From Devosia nitrariae (GTDB taxonomy: Bacteria > Pseudomonadota > Alphaproteobacteria > Rhizobiales > Devosiaceae): a DNA stretch of 64,000 nt. The notes under the pieces were generated by a model. The model was not told the DNA's origin, searched no databases, and worked only from the letters and a program-made list of their open reading frames with translations. Positions 62,852-64,000 of the stretch are shown here, piece after piece. The stretch spans positions 310,001 to 374,000 of the forward strand of contig NZ_BSNS01000002.1 in assembly GCF_030160115.1 (NCBI RefSeq), written 5' to 3'. The translations under genes were made by a program, and so were the position numbers. Within the stretch, counting starts at the first letter, position 1; every line of letters starts with the position of its first letter.

Positions 62852-63589
62852 CTAGTAGACGACCCTGGTGAGGTAGAGCCCATCAGGAGGCGCCAGCGGT
62901 CCGCAGCGGCTACGGTCCGCGGCATCGAGCGCGGCGCGAAAATCGGCCGGCGTCCACTTGCCTTCGCCGACGAGCTTCAAGGACCCAACCATCGAGCGCA
63001 CCTGGTGGTGCAGGAAGCTGCGCGCCCTCGCCGTGATGACCAGATGGTCGAGCTCACGGCGGACGGCAAAATGATCGAGTGTCTTGACCGGCGAGTTCGA
63101 CTGGCATTCGGCGGCGCGGAAGGTTGAGAAGTCGTGCTTGCCGAGGATGAGCTGCGCGGCCGCATGCATCGCGTCGGCATCGAGCGGCATGGGTACATGC
63201 CAGACATGGTGCCTTTCCAGGGCCGCAGGCGCGCGACGGTTGAGGATGCGGAATTCGTAATGGCGAGCGGTCGCCGAGAAACGCGCCTCGAACGTCTCGT
63301 CGACCGCTTCGGCCTCAAGGACGGCGACGGGGGCCGGCCGCAGGTGGTAGTTGAGTGCCTCGCGGATGCGGAACGGGTCCCACTCGCGTTCGAGATCGAA
63401 ATGGACGATTTGGCCGAGGGCATGGACGCCCGTGTCGGTGCGGCCAGCAGCCTGGGTGACAACCGTCTCCCCGGAGAAGCGGGCAATAGCCTCCTCTAGC
63501 GCCTGCTGCACCGAAGGCTGGTCGGCTTGACGTTGCCAGCCCTTGAACGGGCTGCCGTCGTATTCGAGTGTGAGCTTATAGCGAGGCAT
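62852..63589 (-). CDS. truA: tRNA pseudouridine(38-40) synthase
   Basis: TruA makes pseudouridine at positions 38-40 of the tRNA anticodon arm. The 245-residue product has the N-terminal [18 protein letters not shown], catalytic Asp52 in [14 protein letters not shown], and [20 protein letters not shown] near the C terminus. It starts 2 bases after the fmt stop, so the pair is an operon (fmt-truA), a common arrangement in alphaproteobacteria. Confidence 0.97.
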   Translation of the reverse strand: MPRYKLTLEYDGSPFKGWQRQADQPSVQQALEEAIARFSGETVVTQAAGRTDTGVHALGQIVHFDLEREWDPFRIREALNYHLRPAPVAVLEAEAVDETFEARFSATARHYEFRILNRRAPAALERHHVWHVPMPLDADAMHAAAQLILGKHDFSTFRAAECQSNSPVKTLDHFAVRRELDHLVITARARSFLHHQVRSMVGSLKLVGEGKWTPADFRAALDAADRSRCGPLAPPDGLYLTRVVY

Positions 63590-63591
63590 GG

Positions 63592-64000
63592 TCAGGAGAC
63601 GACCGCCGCAGGCAGCTCACCGGCGCCGCGCAGGAACGTCGCAGCGTCCATGGCAGCTTTGCCTTCGCGCTGCACTTGCGTCAGGCGCACCGCGCCGGTG
63701 CCGCAGGCAAGGGTGAGGCCGTCGTCGAGGATGGTACCGGGTGTCCCCTGCCCCTCAGAGAGCGTCGAGCGCAACGCTTTAACGCGCACGGGCTTTCCGG
63801 AAAGTATCAACTCGAACCACGCACCGGGGAAAGGCGAGAGGCCTCGGATATGGTTGTGCACCGCTTCGGCGGGCCGGGAGAAGTCGATGCGGGTCTCCGC
63901 CTTCTCGATCTTCTGGGCGTAGGTGACGCCCTCCTCGGCCTGCGGGGTGAAATCGAGGCTGCCGCGCTCCAACGCCGCCAGCGCCCGCCCCATGAGATCG
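63592..64000 (-). CDS. fmt: Methionyl-tRNA formyltransferase, C-terminal part (5' end outside window)
   Basis: Fmt formylates initiator Met-tRNA. The window holds the last 135 codons: the end of the catalytic domain ([20 protein letters not shown]) and the C-terminal tRNA-binding OB-like domain ([40 protein letters not shown]). The gene runs off the right edge. It overlaps nothing and is followed by truA after 2 bases. Confidence 0.95.
   Translation of the reverse strand, partial: DLMGRALAALERGSLDFTPQAEEGVTYAQKIEKAETRIDFSRPAEAVHNHIRGLSPFPGAWFELILSGKPVRVKALRSTLSEGQGTPGTILDDGLTLACGTGAVRLTQVQREGKAAMDAATFLRGAGELPAAVVS

Noticed and set aside
1..64000. tRNA, rRNA, CRISPR, insertion sequences or prophage
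   Set aside because: None seen; no repeat-spacer pattern, transposase-like protein or rRNA-like sequence. Small RNAs cannot be excluded by eye.

Overview
The window looks like chromosomal DNA of a high-GC alphaproteobacterium of the order Hyphomicrobiales, most like the Devosia/Pelagibacterium group. The evidence is the C4-pathway hemA (5-aminolevulinate synthase), the long PstA/PstC subunits next to phoR, phoU and phoB, the Si-type transhydrogenase SthA, succinylase-type dapD/dapE, and gene content typical of that group. The family assignment is an inference; no rRNA or other phylogenetic marker is present. I found no tRNA, rRNA, CRISPR array, insertion sequence or prophage.

Layout. 1-9.5 kb: the 5' part of a PAS-type hybrid histidine kinase, mscL, hemA with an Irr/ICE-like box upstream, a small phosphotransferase, and a GbsR-MFP-RND efflux operon with an 18-bp palindromic operator. 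9.5-11.7 kb: a metalloid-type ArsR divergent from a Cys-tailed DUF6428 protein and an MFS exporter. 11.8-20.5 kb: the Pho regulon phoR-pstSCAB-phoU-phoB (one strand, Pho box before pstS, strong hairpin after pstS), with ppk2 divergent from phoR.

20.5-29.5 kb: a GNAT acetyltransferase whose ribosome site can fold into a hairpin, then an RpiR regulator divergent from a catabolic operon: N-formylglutamate amidohydrolase-like enzyme, ethanolamine-type permease, glutamine-synthetase-like ligase, aldehyde dehydrogenase and iron alcohol dehydrogenase. Together these could run a gamma-glutamyl route for an amino alcohol such as ethanolamine. An XRE/PIN toxin-antitoxin pair with its own palindrome sits inside this operon.

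29.6-35.7 kb: a long inverted repeat, then hexuronate/aldonate genes (fructuronate reductase-type dehydrogenase, KDG kinase, SDR, zinc dehydrogenase, VOC protein). 36-53.4 kb: a shortened Ohr-like protein that has lost both redox cysteines, an SLC13 carrier, an ABC exporter, a lipid kinase, an M29 aminopeptidase, YdcF, two flavoprotein disulfide-reductase-family enzymes (one is sthA), LysE with its Lrp regulator, a LOG protein, and the dapD-DUF805-dapE lysine/peptidoglycan block followed by two unknown membrane proteins.

53.3-62.8 kb: a region of gene decay. A small unidentified gene on the minus strand is broken by in-frame TGA codons. Next comes a LacI-controlled sugar locus (18-bp perfect operator, binding protein, two permeases, no ATPase, a sugar-phosphate-isomerase-type enzyme) in which the GMC oxidoreductase, an amidohydrolase remnant and a hydroxypyruvate-isomerase-like gene all carry frameshifts. 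The window ends with truA and the 3' part of fmt.
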